Origin: JBBQTQ01 sp038213135
GTDB lineage: Bacteria; Actinomycetota; Thermoleophilia; Gaiellales; Gaiellaceae
NCBI GenBank assembly: GCA_038213135.1
Contig: JBBQTQ010000028.1
Span: 1 to 29,838, forward strand
Direction: 5' to 3'
Length of the DNA stretch: 29,838 bases
The position numbers were made by a program, and so were the translations under genes. This document shows, piece after piece, positions 8,901-15,198 of this stretch; position 1 is the first letter of the stretch, and the number at the start of each line of letters is the position of its first letter. The notes under the pieces are model-generated. The model searched no databases, was not told the DNA's origin, and was given only the letters and a program-made list of their open reading frames with translations.

Positions 8901-8994
8901 GCGCGGCCAGCACGAAGCGCCCGGAGCGACGCACGAGGCGCACGCGCGCGAGCTCGAAAACCACAGCGAGGCGGCGTATCCTGGATCCGGCCAC
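5983..8994 (-). CDS. FtsX-type ABC permease (large, two FtsX repeats)
   Basis: This 1003-aa integral membrane protein is the partner of the downstream tandem ATPase. A TM helix lies at about 26-47, then an extracytoplasmic domain to about 285. A cluster of helices follows from about 288 to 525 (for example LLVLGGSVAALLLVFSVLAA and TSAVVFLVVSLGFALFAVTY). A second large extracytoplasmic domain ends near 850, and three C-terminal helices complete the chain (GVLLALGGTAAVALGLAVLG onward). This two-repeat, 10-TM plan matches MacB-like or LolCE-like permeases that move lipids, peptides or drugs out of the membrane rather than across it. The substrate is unknown. The GTG start has no ribosome-binding site. 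It lies 10 bases from the inverted repeat shared with the CGNR regulator gene, implying regulation by that protein. Confidence 0.88.
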   Translation of the reverse strand: MAGSRIRRLAVVFELARVRLVRRSGRFVLAALGVAAGAAVLAGVLGTSVAAQDASIARAVAQIPADQRAVRAYWSGIPVQEPGGFSGLDAIAQRGLESILGRAPFRTVLFREGNLGGAFIDLAAIDGLERWVTLRSGRLPHDCRSGSCEVIQVAGAGHFPARFALVGAGSLTSSLPLGGLLSQNSTSSILSSAARYHEPDQPPFLLGGDVGALARDVGLADQDRTYSWVVPMAGLHPWSVGRFEHSIAQAQSVLDSSGQLFTVTAPTEQIDAAAATARVSARRLLVLGGSVAALLLVFSVLAAASLRRDSEAARRQLGWRGASRLQLGLLSGVETAFVAVAGTVVGWAAGVGLAALAAGRLGAPVGGVLRHSVLSGAGLAVAAGLAAAAALVLFGALWAPVVRIGERALTLADVAGLGALVALVVGVARGATNADSLAAHGGTGVFLLLLPGLVSLVLAVAAARLLAPVLRALERAGRRAPVAARLAALSLARNPGRATSAVVFLVVSLGFALFAVTYRATLTRGEQDEAAFAAPADVLLSEDLTKLVPVLEAGSPAAYARLGRATQVVRLNGDVPNVAPSLTLLGIPSGAIPALGGWRSDFSNASLGDLAARLRPTGPVALRGLRVGSRLVVPATLRGDALKLTGAIETRRGDVVRVPLGRLDPGKTELAVSLPAAARDGLLFSLGFTVADVTHFGVANGGLGEQPFARGRLTLGGQFSRWLGVGGVRPDGRYLVTPDVDARVRSPQPTDGEPVPVIVPPKLAAAARGHLLPIDVGGQPLLTRVVGVATRFPSAGTDFVLADGPTVQTALDAGFPGAGVTNEIWLDGADPAVLARPPFGDLSALSRQAVEADLRSDPLARGVLLALGGTAAVALGLAVLGLLLALVADVKDEGAELLDLEGQGAGPAMLRRHLRLRMLLLSGFGLVGGIAAGAALGALVVDLIVVTANAGSPEPPLAVVVDWRLLGAGVGAYVVVALVAVALASRRGLGRLGALARHAQVTG

Positions 8995-9003
8995 GATTCG
9001 CGC

Positions 9004-9035
9004 TCGACACTAGCGAAAAGCTTTCGCTAGTGTCG
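9004..9035. promoter_or_regulatory. Divergent overlapping promoters under a 31-bp inverted repeat
   Basis: CGACACTAGCGAAA (9005-9018) and its exact reverse complement TTTCGCTAGTGTCG (9022-9035) flank AGC, a 14-bp perfect inverted repeat. On the plus strand TCGACA (9004-9009), an 18-bp spacer and TAGTGT (9028-9033) make a promoter ending seven bases before the GTG at 9041. By symmetry the minus strand has GCGACA, 18 bp and TAGTGT (9012-9007), 12 bases before the GTG at 8994. The two promoters occupy the same DNA. A regulator bound to the repeat would block both. Confidence 0.7.
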
Positions 9036-9040
9036 CACGC

Positions 9041-9556
9041 GTGAGCCCTCGCTACGACCTCCCGAACGCGGCCCCGCAACCGCTGCGCGTCGTCCAGGAG
9101 TTCGTCAACTCCGTCGACGAGGAGCACGGCCGCGAGCTCCTGCCGGACAAGGCGGCTCTCCGAGAGTGGCTGGCACAGCGCAAGCTCGGAAGCGAGCCTG
9201 TCTCGCTCGAGCAGGCGCTACAGCTGCGCGTCGCGCTCCGCGAGCTGATGCTCGCCAACAACGGCCGCCTTCCGAGCGAGGAGGCGCTGGCGATCGTGAA
9301 CGAGGTTGCGCGCGGGCTGAGCCCGCGACTCGACGACTCCGGCGAGGTGACGCTCGAAGGCAGCGAGCCGCTCGCCCGCCTGCTCGCGATCGTGTTCGCG
9401 GCGATCCTCGACGGCAGCTGGGAACGCCTCAAGGCCTGCCGCAACTGCGAGTGGTCGTTCTACGACAACTCGCGCAACCGGGCCGCGACCTGGTGCTCGA
9501 TGCAGCTTTGCGGGAACCGCCTCAAGACGCGCGCGTACCGGCAGCGACACCGCTAG
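9041..9556 (+). CDS. CGNR zinc-finger regulator (ABATE + CGNR domains)
   Basis: The 171-aa product has an N-terminal helical ABATE-like region (about 10-125). It ends in a CGNR zinc-binding module: RLKACRNCEWSFYD (C133, C136) then ATWCSMQLCGNR (C152, C157) and a basic tail. This pairing defines a large actinobacterial family regarded as stress-related transcription factors, with the CGNR part thought to bind DNA. The gene is divergent from the ABC exporter operon. The only DNA between the two starts is a perfect inverted repeat, so the natural inference is auto-regulation plus control of the exporter. The GTG at 9041 has no ribosome-binding site and lies seven bases after TAGTGT, as in a leaderless gene. 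Its 3' end overlaps the convergent holB gene by 35 bases. Confidence 0.9.
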   Translation: MSPRYDLPNAAPQPLRVVQEFVNSVDEEHGRELLPDKAALREWLAQRKLGSEPVSLEQALQLRVALRELMLANNGRLPSEEALAIVNEVARGLSPRLDDSGEVTLEGSEPLARLLAIVFAAILDGSWERLKACRNCEWSFYDNSRNRAATWCSMQLCGNRLKTRAYRQRHR

Positions 9557-10610
9557 CCAGCTCGCGGCGCAGCTGCACGAAGAGCGCTTCGAGGGCGAGC
9601 GAGGCGCTGAGCTGGAACTCCTCGAAGCGCCGCCAGAGCTCGCGGACGGTCTCGGCTGCGCGCTCGGCCGCCGCAAGGCGCTCGAGGCTCGCGTCCTCCT
9701 TCAGCTCGTCGAGCCGGTCGAAGTGGATCACCGCCGTCTCGGCTCCGACCGCTACCACGACGAGGTCGCGGTACCAGTCGGCGAGCTCATCGAGCGACTC
9801 GAGCACGGCCTCGCGCTCCTCGCCGCGCTGCGCGCGCTTCACGCGCTGATCGGCCTCGCGCTGGGGCAGGTCGAGCAGCTCGAGCCCGGCCTCGGCCTTC
9901 TCGCGCGCCTCCTCGCCGCGTTCTGCCGCGAGCTCGAGCAGGCGCGCGGCCGCGGCCGCCGGGTCGAACCCGGGATCCGCGTAGACGCTGCGCGCCACCT
10001 CGAGCAGCGCGCTCCGCCGCCGCGCACCGTGCTCCGAGAGCAGGCGCTCGACGCGATCGAGCCGGCCGCCGGCGACGCGCGCGAGCGCGATCGTCTCCTC
10101 CTCCGGCAGCCCGGGGGCCGCCGCCACGACCGCCTCGCGGATCGCCTTCTCGGAGAGCCGGCGGAACGGCACCGGCTGGCAGCGCGAGCGGATCGTCTCC
10201 GACAGCGGCCCGACATCGTCGGCGACGAGCACGATCACCGCGTAGGACGGCGGCTCCTCGAGATCCTTCAGCAGGGCGTCGGCCGCCTCGTCGTTCATCA
10301 GCTCGGCCGAGAAGATCAGGTAGATGCGATGCGAGGCCTCGAATGGCCGCATGTGCAGGTCGCGCCGCAGCTCGCGGATCGCGTCGATACGGATCTGGTC
10401 GCCGAGCGGCTCGAGCACGTAGAGGTCGGGATGCGCCCGCCGGATCACGCGGCCCGGGTCGCCGAGGAGCGCAGCCGCAAAGGCGATCGCCGTGTCGCGC
10501 TTGCCCACCCCGGGCGGGCCGTGGAAGAGGTAGGCGTGCGCCGTCCCCTCGGCAAGCGCGGCGTCGAGCAGGCGCTTGGCCTCGGGCTGCTCGCGAATCG
10601 CCTCAAACAC
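9522..10610 (-). CDS. holB: DNA polymerase III delta' subunit (clamp loader)
   Basis: The 362-aa AAA+ protein is the delta' subunit of the replicative clamp loader. The N-terminus MFEAIREQPEAKRLLDAAL leads into HGPPGVGKRD (30-39). The family block AELMNDEAADALLKDLEEPP follows at about 102-121, then ETIRSRCQPVPF (139-149) with the SRC motif that completes the neighbouring ATP site. Two departures are visible. The P-loop lysine is followed by Arg instead of Ser/Thr. The four-Cys zinc module that many delta' proteins carry before HPDL is absent: only GDPGRVIRRAHPDLYVLEP is there. Delta' need not bind ATP, so function is probably kept. The GTG start lies inside the end of tmk (8-bp overlap), indicating a coupled tmk-holB operon, a common Gram-positive arrangement. 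Confidence 0.9.
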   Translation of the reverse strand: MFEAIREQPEAKRLLDAALAEGTAHAYLFHGPPGVGKRDTAIAFAAALLGDPGRVIRRAHPDLYVLEPLGDQIRIDAIRELRRDLHMRPFEASHRIYLIFSAELMNDEAADALLKDLEEPPSYAVIVLVADDVGPLSETIRSRCQPVPFRRLSEKAIREAVVAAAPGLPEEETIALARVAGGRLDRVERLLSEHGARRRSALLEVARSVYADPGFDPAAAAARLLELAAERGEEAREKAEAGLELLDLPQREADQRVKRAQRGEEREAVLESLDELADWYRDLVVVAVGAETAVIHFDRLDELKEDASLERLAAAERAAETVRELWRRFEEFQLSASLALEALFVQLRRELASGVAAGTRAS

Positions 10611-11196
10611 CGGCGAGCTCCTGGCGCACGAGCTCGGCCAGCTCCCGCGCCGGCCGGTGCCCGTCGAGCGCCCGCACCCGCTCGGGGAAGAGCTCCGGCA
10701 GCTGGCGGAAGCCGGAGGCGACGGCCGCACGGAACTCGTCGGGCTCGCTCTCGATCCGGTCGCGGTGGCGCCCGACGCGGCGGCCTGCCTCGCCGGGATC
10801 GACGAGCAGGACGAAGGTGCGGTCGGGCAGGAGACTGCCTATCACGAACAGGTTCAGCTCCAGCACCCGCTCGATGCCGAGCCCGCGCGCGACCCCCTGG
10901 TAGGCGAGCGACGAGTCGAGGTACCGGTCGCAGACGACGTCGGCGCCGCGGGCGAGGGCGGGCCGGATCACGCGCTCGGCGAGCTCGGCCCGCGCCGCCG
11001 CGAACAGCGTCGCCTCGGCCCAGGCGGTCATGTCCGGCCCGGCCAGCAGCAGGTCGCGGACGCGCTCGCCGAGCTCGGTGCCTCCCGGCTCGCGCGTCGC
11101 CACGACGTCACGACCCTCGCCTTCGAGGAACTCCCGCAGGAGCCCGGCCTGGGTCGACTTGCCGGAGCCGTCGACTCCCTCGAAGGTGACGAACAT
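10603..11196 (-). CDS. tmk: Thymidylate kinase
   Basis: The 197-aa cytoplasmic enzyme phosphorylates dTMP to dTDP for DNA synthesis. It has the P-loop FEGVDGSGKST (5-15), the TREPGGTELGE segment (34-44) and the DRYLDSSLAYQG motif (90-101) carrying the conserved Asp-Arg. The LID region GRRVGRHRDRIE follows at about 138-149. Length is typical (about 200). The ATG at 11196 has no ribosome-binding site. A TATCCT box on the minus strand (11211-11206) ends nine bases before it, so the leader should be a few bases at most. It is divergent from the epimerase gene with only 21 bases between the start codons, and coupled to holB downstream. Confidence 0.95.
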   Translation of the reverse strand: MFVTFEGVDGSGKSTQAGLLREFLEGEGRDVVATREPGGTELGERVRDLLLAGPDMTAWAEATLFAAARAELAERVIRPALARGADVVCDRYLDSSLAYQGVARGLGIERVLELNLFVIGSLLPDRTFVLLVDPGEAGRRVGRHRDRIESEPDEFRAAVASGFRQLPELFPERVRALDGHRPARELAELVRQELAGV

Positions 11197-11204
11197 GTGC
11201 CGCC

Positions 11205-11211
11205 TAGGATA
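11205..11211. promoter_or_regulatory. Back-to-back -10 boxes between tmk and epimerase genes
   Basis: TAGGAT (11205-11210, plus) ends seven bases before the GTG at 11218. On the minus strand TATCCT (11211-11206) ends nine bases before the tmk ATG at 11196. The two boxes share five base pairs. No clear -35 is seen on either side. AGGAG at 11211-11215 could alternatively serve as a very close ribosome-binding site for the epimerase. Confidence 0.5.
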
Positions 11212-11217
11212 GGAGCG

Positions 11218-12123
11218 GTGCGCGCGGTCGTCACAGGAGGTGCGGGCTTCATCGGCTCGCACGTCGCCGAGGCGCTCGTTCGCCGGGGCGACGAGGTGCG
11301 CGTCGTCGACAACCTCGCCTCCGGGCACCGCGAGAACGTGCCTGCGGGCGCCGAGCTGGCAGAGCTCGACATCCGCGACGAGGCGCTCTCGGCGCTCTTC
11401 GACGAGGTGCGGCCCGAGCTCTGCTTCCACCTCGCCGCCCAGGCGGCGGTGCCCGTCTCGGTGGAGCGGCCGACCTACGACGCCGAGGTGAACCTGCTCG
11501 GGACGATCAGGGTGCTCGAGGCTGCACGGCGGCACGGCACGAAGGTCGTCTTCAGCTCGACCGGGGGCGCGATCTACGGCGACACCGACGGGCCGGCGAC
11601 CGAGGACGCACCGCGCCTGCCGCTCTCGCCGTACGGCACTTCGAAGCTCGCCGGCGAGGAGTACCTGGCGCTCTACAACCGGCTTTACGGGACGGGTCAC
11701 GTGACGATGCGCTTCGCGAACGTCTACGGCCCGAGGCAGGACCCGCACGGCGAGGCCGGCGTGATCGCGATCTTCCTCGGCCGCCTCGCGGAGGGGCAGG
11801 CGGCGCAGATCTACGGCGACGGAGAGGCGACGCGCGACTACGTCTACGTGGGCGACGTCGTCGACGCGACGCTCGCAGCGGTCGACCATCCTGGTGGCCT
11901 CTTCAACGTCGGCACGGGCCAGGAGACCTCGGTCCGCGAGCTGTACGAGCTCTGCCGGCGCGTGGCGGGGAAGGACGCCGAGCCGGAGTTCGCGGCTCCG
12001 CGGCCCGGCGAGGTTCGCCACAGCGTCGTCGACCCGGGGCGGGCCGAGCGCGAGCTCGGGTGGCGGCCGCGGCACTCGCTGGAGGACGGACTGCGCGCGA
12101 CCTGGGAGTGGGTCAGCAGGTAG
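11218..12123 (+). CDS. NAD-dependent sugar-nucleotide epimerase, GalE-like SDR
   Basis: The 301-aa protein is an extended short-chain dehydrogenase/reductase. Its N-terminus has the dinucleotide-binding motif TGGAGFIGSH (6-15) and an acidic residue ending the second strand (VVDN, 29-32). Further on are FHLAAQAAVPVS (70-81), FSSTGGAIYG with the catalytic Ser/Thr, and the YGTSK catalytic pair Y139/K143. RFANVYGPRQDP and GDGEATRDYVYVGDVV are typical of UDP-glucose 4-epimerase and related dehydratase/epimerase proteins acting on nucleotide sugars for envelope polysaccharides. The exact substrate cannot be read. The GTG start sits seven bases after TAGGAT. The next gene follows after 34 bases. Confidence 0.88.
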   Translation: MRAVVTGGAGFIGSHVAEALVRRGDEVRVVDNLASGHRENVPAGAELAELDIRDEALSALFDEVRPELCFHLAAQAAVPVSVERPTYDAEVNLLGTIRVLEAARRHGTKVVFSSTGGAIYGDTDGPATEDAPRLPLSPYGTSKLAGEEYLALYNRLYGTGHVTMRFANVYGPRQDPHGEAGVIAIFLGRLAEGQAAQIYGDGEATRDYVYVGDVVDATLAAVDHPGGLFNVGTGQETSVRELYELCRRVAGKDAEPEFAAPRPGEVRHSVVDPGRAERELGWRPRHSLEDGLRATWEWVSR

Positions 12124-12157
12124 CAGGAGCGTCCGGTCGGGGGGCGAACATCCGCCC

Positions 12158-12694
12158 GTGGACTTCGTCGCCCAGCCTCCCGAGCTGCTCGTCCGCCCCT
12201 GGCGGCGGGCAACCGTGATCGCTTCGGCGATCGCCGTCGTCGAGCTCGTCCTCCTGCTGCTCGCCGGGCTCGTCCTGATCGGCCGCCCGCTCTCGAAGCA
12301 GGTGCACGCGGCGGCGGTCAGGCAGGCCAAGTCCACCCCCGCCCACCACCAGGCGGCCGCCTACACGCCCCCGGTCGTCGCGGCCAAGGCTCCGGTCGTC
12401 GCGCGGCTGACCCGCTCGCAGACCTCGCTCCTCGTCCTGAACGGGAACGGACGCGCCGGCGCCGCGGGCGCCGAGGCGACCCTCGCCACCGCCCGCGGCT
12501 ACAAGATCGCCGGCGTCGGCAACGCAGCCCGCGGCGACTACTCGCACACGATCGTCATGTACCGCCCCGGCTACGAGCCCGAGGCGCGCCGGCTCGCGAA
12601 GGACTTGAACGTCCAGATCGTCGCGCCGCTCGACGGCCTCCGCGTGAAAGCGCTCCACGGCGGCCAGCTCGCCGTCGTCGTCGGCGCGAGCTAG
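12158..12694 (+). CDS. Membrane-anchored LytR C-terminal-domain protein
   Basis: The 178-aa product has a short cytoplasmic N-terminus, one TM helix at about 19-42 (VIASAIAVVELVLLLLAGLVLIG), and an Ala/Pro-rich stalk. A LytR_C domain runs from about 92 to the end, containing SLLVLNGNGRAGAAGAEATLA and YSHTIVMYRPGYEPEARRLA. LytR_C domains occur at the end of LytR-CpsA-Psr cell-wall ligases and as stand-alone anchored proteins. Here no LCP catalytic domain is present. A role at the cell wall is likely but the activity is unknown. The GTG at 12158 has GAACAT six bases upstream, a weak version of the leaderless pattern seen elsewhere in the window. The gene follows the epimerase and may share its transcript. 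Confidence 0.82.
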   Translation: MDFVAQPPELLVRPWRRATVIASAIAVVELVLLLLAGLVLIGRPLSKQVHAAAVRQAKSTPAHHQAAAYTPPVVAAKAPVVARLTRSQTSLLVLNGNGRAGAAGAEATLATARGYKIAGVGNAARGDYSHTIVMYRPGYEPEARRLAKDLNVQIVAPLDGLRVKALHGGQLAVVVGAS

Positions 12695-12709
12695 CCGCCT
12701 TCAAATCAG

Positions 12710-12729
12710 CGCCTGTCCTAGGACAGGCG
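12710..12729. terminator. Perfect 20-bp palindrome between convergent genes
   Basis: CGCCTGTCCTAGGACAGGCG is a perfect palindrome lying between the stops of the LytR_C gene (12694) and the O-antigen-ligase-like gene (12750). As RNA it gives an 8-bp stem with a CTAG loop on either strand, so a bidirectional terminator is the simplest reading. No U-tract follows on either strand. Confidence 0.55.
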
Positions 12730-12749
12730 GTTGGACGTGGCCGCTTGGG

Positions 12750-14546
12750 CTAGCGGCAGCGGCCGGAGTTCCGGACCGCCCGCGCCTGGTCGAGCAGGCC
12801 CCCCGGTAGGCCGGCCGGGCCCCACGGGTCGAGCGTATACGCCTGGTTGAGCGCGTCGTACGCGTGGCACAGGTCGCGCAGGCCCTCGAGCTCGAACTGG
12901 CCAAGATCGAACCACGTGGTCGCGTTCTCCGGCTGGAGCGCGACCTCGCGCCGATACAACCGAAGCGCGTCGGCAGGGTTGCCGAGCGCGTCCTCGGCGA
13001 GCGCCCAGGCGCGGTAGGCCTCCAGCGAGAGCGGGTTCCAGGAGTGCGCGGAGCGCGCATCGGCCACCGCGGCCGGCGTACCCAGCGCACCGTAGGCGTC
13101 GGAGACGCGCCGGTCGGCGAGCCAGGGCGCGAGCAGGGAGTACCCGGCGGCCAGCACCCCCACCACGAGCACGCCGGCACCGAGAAGCGAGCGGCGTCCA
13201 CGCGGCTCGCCCGTCCCGATCAGCACTCCGACCACGAAGAAGACCGGCGCGCTGACCGCGACGAAGTCCCAGTCGATGTCGACGAGCGCGTGCAGCAGAT
13301 ACACCGGAACGGCCACGCCCAGAGCAGCCGCCGCCGCGCGCTCCGGCCCCTCGAGCCGCCGCACGACCCTCCACACCAGGACGAGCGCGGCGAGCGCGGC
13401 CGCCGCCCCGAGCAGGAGCCCGAATACACCGGTCTCCGCGAGGAACTGGAGCGCGACGTTGTGCGGCTCGGTCGTCACCGTCGCGCTGTGCCGCACCGGC
13501 GTCCGCGCGACCTCGAACGATCCCGCGCCCTTCCCCCCGGCTGGCGCCCGCTCGAATACACGCCACGCCTCCCCCCACCAGGAGAGCCGGTTCTCCGAGC
13601 TCGCCGTGTGCGTGACACCCGACCCACGGAACTGGCCGAGGAACGACCCCTGCGCGGCCAGCGCGCCGACCCCGCCGAGGATCAGCGCGGCGCTCACCAC
13701 CGCGAGGACGCGCAACGCCGTCCGCCCAACGTCACGACGGGCAACAAGCGCGACCGCGATCGCCCCAACCACGAGCGCGAGCCCGAACCAGGCCCCGTCC
13801 GAGACGCGAACCGAGTGCGGCTGGAGGTCCTTGGCGACGCCCGGCAGCGCCAGCCCGACCGCCCCCACCACGAGCGCAGCAGGCACCGCCACCGCCAGCA
13901 CCGAGAGGCTGCGCCTGTCGAACCAGACCCAGAGCGTCACCGCGACGACTCCGACGGCGAGTCCCGCGCGCGAGTAGGTAAGCAGCAGCGCCACGAGCGC
14001 CAGGTAGACGCCCAGAGCCGCGAGATCCCGCCGCCGCGCGGCGAGCCACAGGAACAGCGGCAACGAAATGTCCGCGAGCAGCGCGAGCGCGTTCCAGTAG
14101 CCGACCGGGTTCCGCAGCCGCGACAAGCGCGCCCCGTCCGGGAACAACCCCGGAACGACCTTCCCCGCGAGCGCCCAAAGCAGCACCGCCCCGAGCAGCA
14201 GCGCGAGTCCGCCCGCCACCGCCCGCGGGCGCCCGAGCAGCGCCCCCAGGAGCACGAACGCGAGATAGACGAGCCCGCGGTTGAGATAGCTCCACGAGCG
14301 GTCGCCCTCGACAGACCACGCGATCGAGAGCCCGTTCCACAGGACGAACCCGCCGAGCAGCGCGAGAAACGCCACGCCCCACGACCCGACCACCGGCCGC
14401 GGCAACGCGACACCCGCCACCGCCACCACCGCCAGCGCCGCCGCCCCGATCCAGAACAAGCGCCCGTCCCCGGAAGCACCGCCGAAGAACGTCGCCCAGA
14501 CGAGGAGACCGCCGGCCGCGCCGTAAAGGAGTTGGCGCATTCCCAA
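12750..14546 (-). CDS. O-antigen ligase/polymerase-like membrane protein with TPR tail
   Basis: The product is 598 aa from TTG 14546 or 596 from the in-frame ATG at 14540, which I favour because TAGCGT lies nine bases before it. A dozen or so hydrophobic helices fill the first 450 residues. Wzy_C-type landmarks are RNPVGYWNALALLADIS, TYSRAGLAVGVVAVTLW, and in the large loop GAGSFEVARTPVRHS then TTEPHNVALQFLAETGVFG, whose conserved His is typical of the family. The C-terminal 120 residues (WNPLSLEAYRAWALAEDALG, ALRLYRREVALQPENATTWF) form TPR-like helical repeats, probably outside the membrane. Such proteins join or polymerise glycans on lipid carriers. An actinobacterium has no LPS, so the acceptor here is unknown. 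Confidence 0.83.
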   Translation of the reverse strand: MGMRQLLYGAAGGLLVWATFFGGASGDGRLFWIGAAALAVVAVAGVALPRPVVGSWGVAFLALLGGFVLWNGLSIAWSVEGDRSWSYLNRGLVYLAFVLLGALLGRPRAVAGGLALLLGAVLLWALAGKVVPGLFPDGARLSRLRNPVGYWNALALLADISLPLFLWLAARRRDLAALGVYLALVALLLTYSRAGLAVGVVAVTLWVWFDRRSLSVLAVAVPAALVVGAVGLALPGVAKDLQPHSVRVSDGAWFGLALVVGAIAVALVARRDVGRTALRVLAVVSAALILGGVGALAAQGSFLGQFRGSGVTHTASSENRLSWWGEAWRVFERAPAGGKGAGSFEVARTPVRHSATVTTEPHNVALQFLAETGVFGLLLGAAAALAALVLVWRVVRRLEGPERAAAAALGVAVPVYLLHALVDIDWDFVAVSAPVFFVVGVLIGTGEPRGRRSLLGAGVLVVGVLAAGYSLLAPWLADRRVSDAYGALGTPAAVADARSAHSWNPLSLEAYRAWALAEDALGNPADALRLYRREVALQPENATTWFDLGQFELEGLRDLCHAYDALNQAYTLDPWGPAGLPGGLLDQARAVRNSGRCR

Positions 14547-14561
14547 GCGACGCTAGCGAGA

Positions 14562-14594
14562 GTGCACCGCCGCGCGCAAGCGGCGGCGGTGCAC
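14562..14594 (-). terminator. 12-bp stem hairpin after AOC-like gene
   Basis: GTGCACCGCCGC (14562-14573) and GCGGCGGTGCAC (14583-14594) are exact reverse complements with a nine-base loop. They start 10 bases downstream of the stop of the minus-strand gene ending at 14604. There is no U-tract, but position and perfect pairing support termination ahead of the next minus-strand gene. Confidence 0.65.
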
Positions 14595-14603
14595 CTCAGC
14601 CAC

Positions 14604-15062
14604 CTACCGGGTCTTGACCGCGAACACGTCGGCCGACTTCGAGAACTTCGGATCGAGCCACGTACCGCTGACCGAACCCGAGGCGCCGTCGTAGATCCCG
14701 CTGCCGCCGACGATCGAGAGCCGCCAAGTCTTGCCGGGCACGAACCTGCCGGCCTCGCGGATCTCGCCACCCGCGAAGACGTCACTCCCCTGGCAGTCGA
14801 GCAGCGCGCCCACCTTGTCGACCTGCGTGCAGATCGCCGTGCCCGTGCCGAGCCGCTTCCCGGACTTCGGATCGACGTGGACGACCTGGGCGACCGAGTA
14901 GTCGCCGACGCTCGGCTTGCCGTTGTGATCGGCGTCGACCATCGTGAACGCAGCGCTCTTCATGAGCGTCCGGAAGGTGGTCGCGTTCTTCGCCGAGCCG
15001 GCAGCCAGCGCGGGCACCACTCCGGCGACGAGCAAAACTGCAGCGATGCGATGAACCTTCAT
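14604..15062 (-). CDS. Secreted allene-oxide-cyclase-like barrel protein
   Basis: The 152-aa product has a clean signal peptide (MKVHRIAAVLLVAGVVPALA). The mature part follows the allene oxide cyclase/dirigent-like barrel pattern: VGDYSVAQVVHVDPKSGKRLGTG, a Cys pair in AICTQ and LDCQG, then GGEIREAGRF and the late GGSGIYDGASGSVSGTW strand turn. Bacterial members are secreted and uncharacterised, and plant enzyme activity should not be assumed. The ATG is supported by GGAGG at 15073-15069, six bases upstream. The gene is divergent from the response-regulator operon, with two identical-looking palindromes in between. The nearer one lies just upstream of its likely -10 (TAGCTT, 15098-15093). Confidence 0.72.
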   Translation of the reverse strand: MKVHRIAAVLLVAGVVPALAAGSAKNATTFRTLMKSAAFTMVDADHNGKPSVGDYSVAQVVHVDPKSGKRLGTGTAICTQVDKVGALLDCQGSDVFAGGEIREAGRFVPGKTWRLSIVGGSGIYDGASGSVSGTWLDPKFSKSADVFAVKTR

Positions 15063-15120
15063 GAGGTACCTCCATGTGTGGGGAACGCCGTGAAGCTAGG
15101 AGGCCCGAGCCGCGATTTCG

Positions 15121-15164
15121 TCAGGGCGATCCCTGAGCTCGCCGAACCTCAGGGCCATCCCTGA
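15121..15164. promoter_or_regulatory. Two near-identical 16-bp palindromic operators
   Basis: TCAGGGCGATCCCTGA (15121-15136) and TCAGGGCCATCCCTGA (15149-15164) differ at one base and are each inverted repeats of TCAGGG/CCCTGA around four bases. They are 28 bp apart. One sits near the minus-strand promoter of the AOC-like gene, the other near the plus-strand start at 15199. This is the expected layout of binding sites for a dimeric regulator, with the NarL-type regulator encoded at 17223 the obvious candidate. Confidence 0.7.
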
Positions 15165-15198
15165 GTAAACCCGGCCCGCCAAGTGAGACGATCAGCAA

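Noticed and set aside
12864..15164. 766-codon plus-strand open frame
   Set aside because: It runs antisense through two well-supported minus-strand genes and consists of Arg/Pro/His-rich low-complexity sequence, a high-GC shadow.
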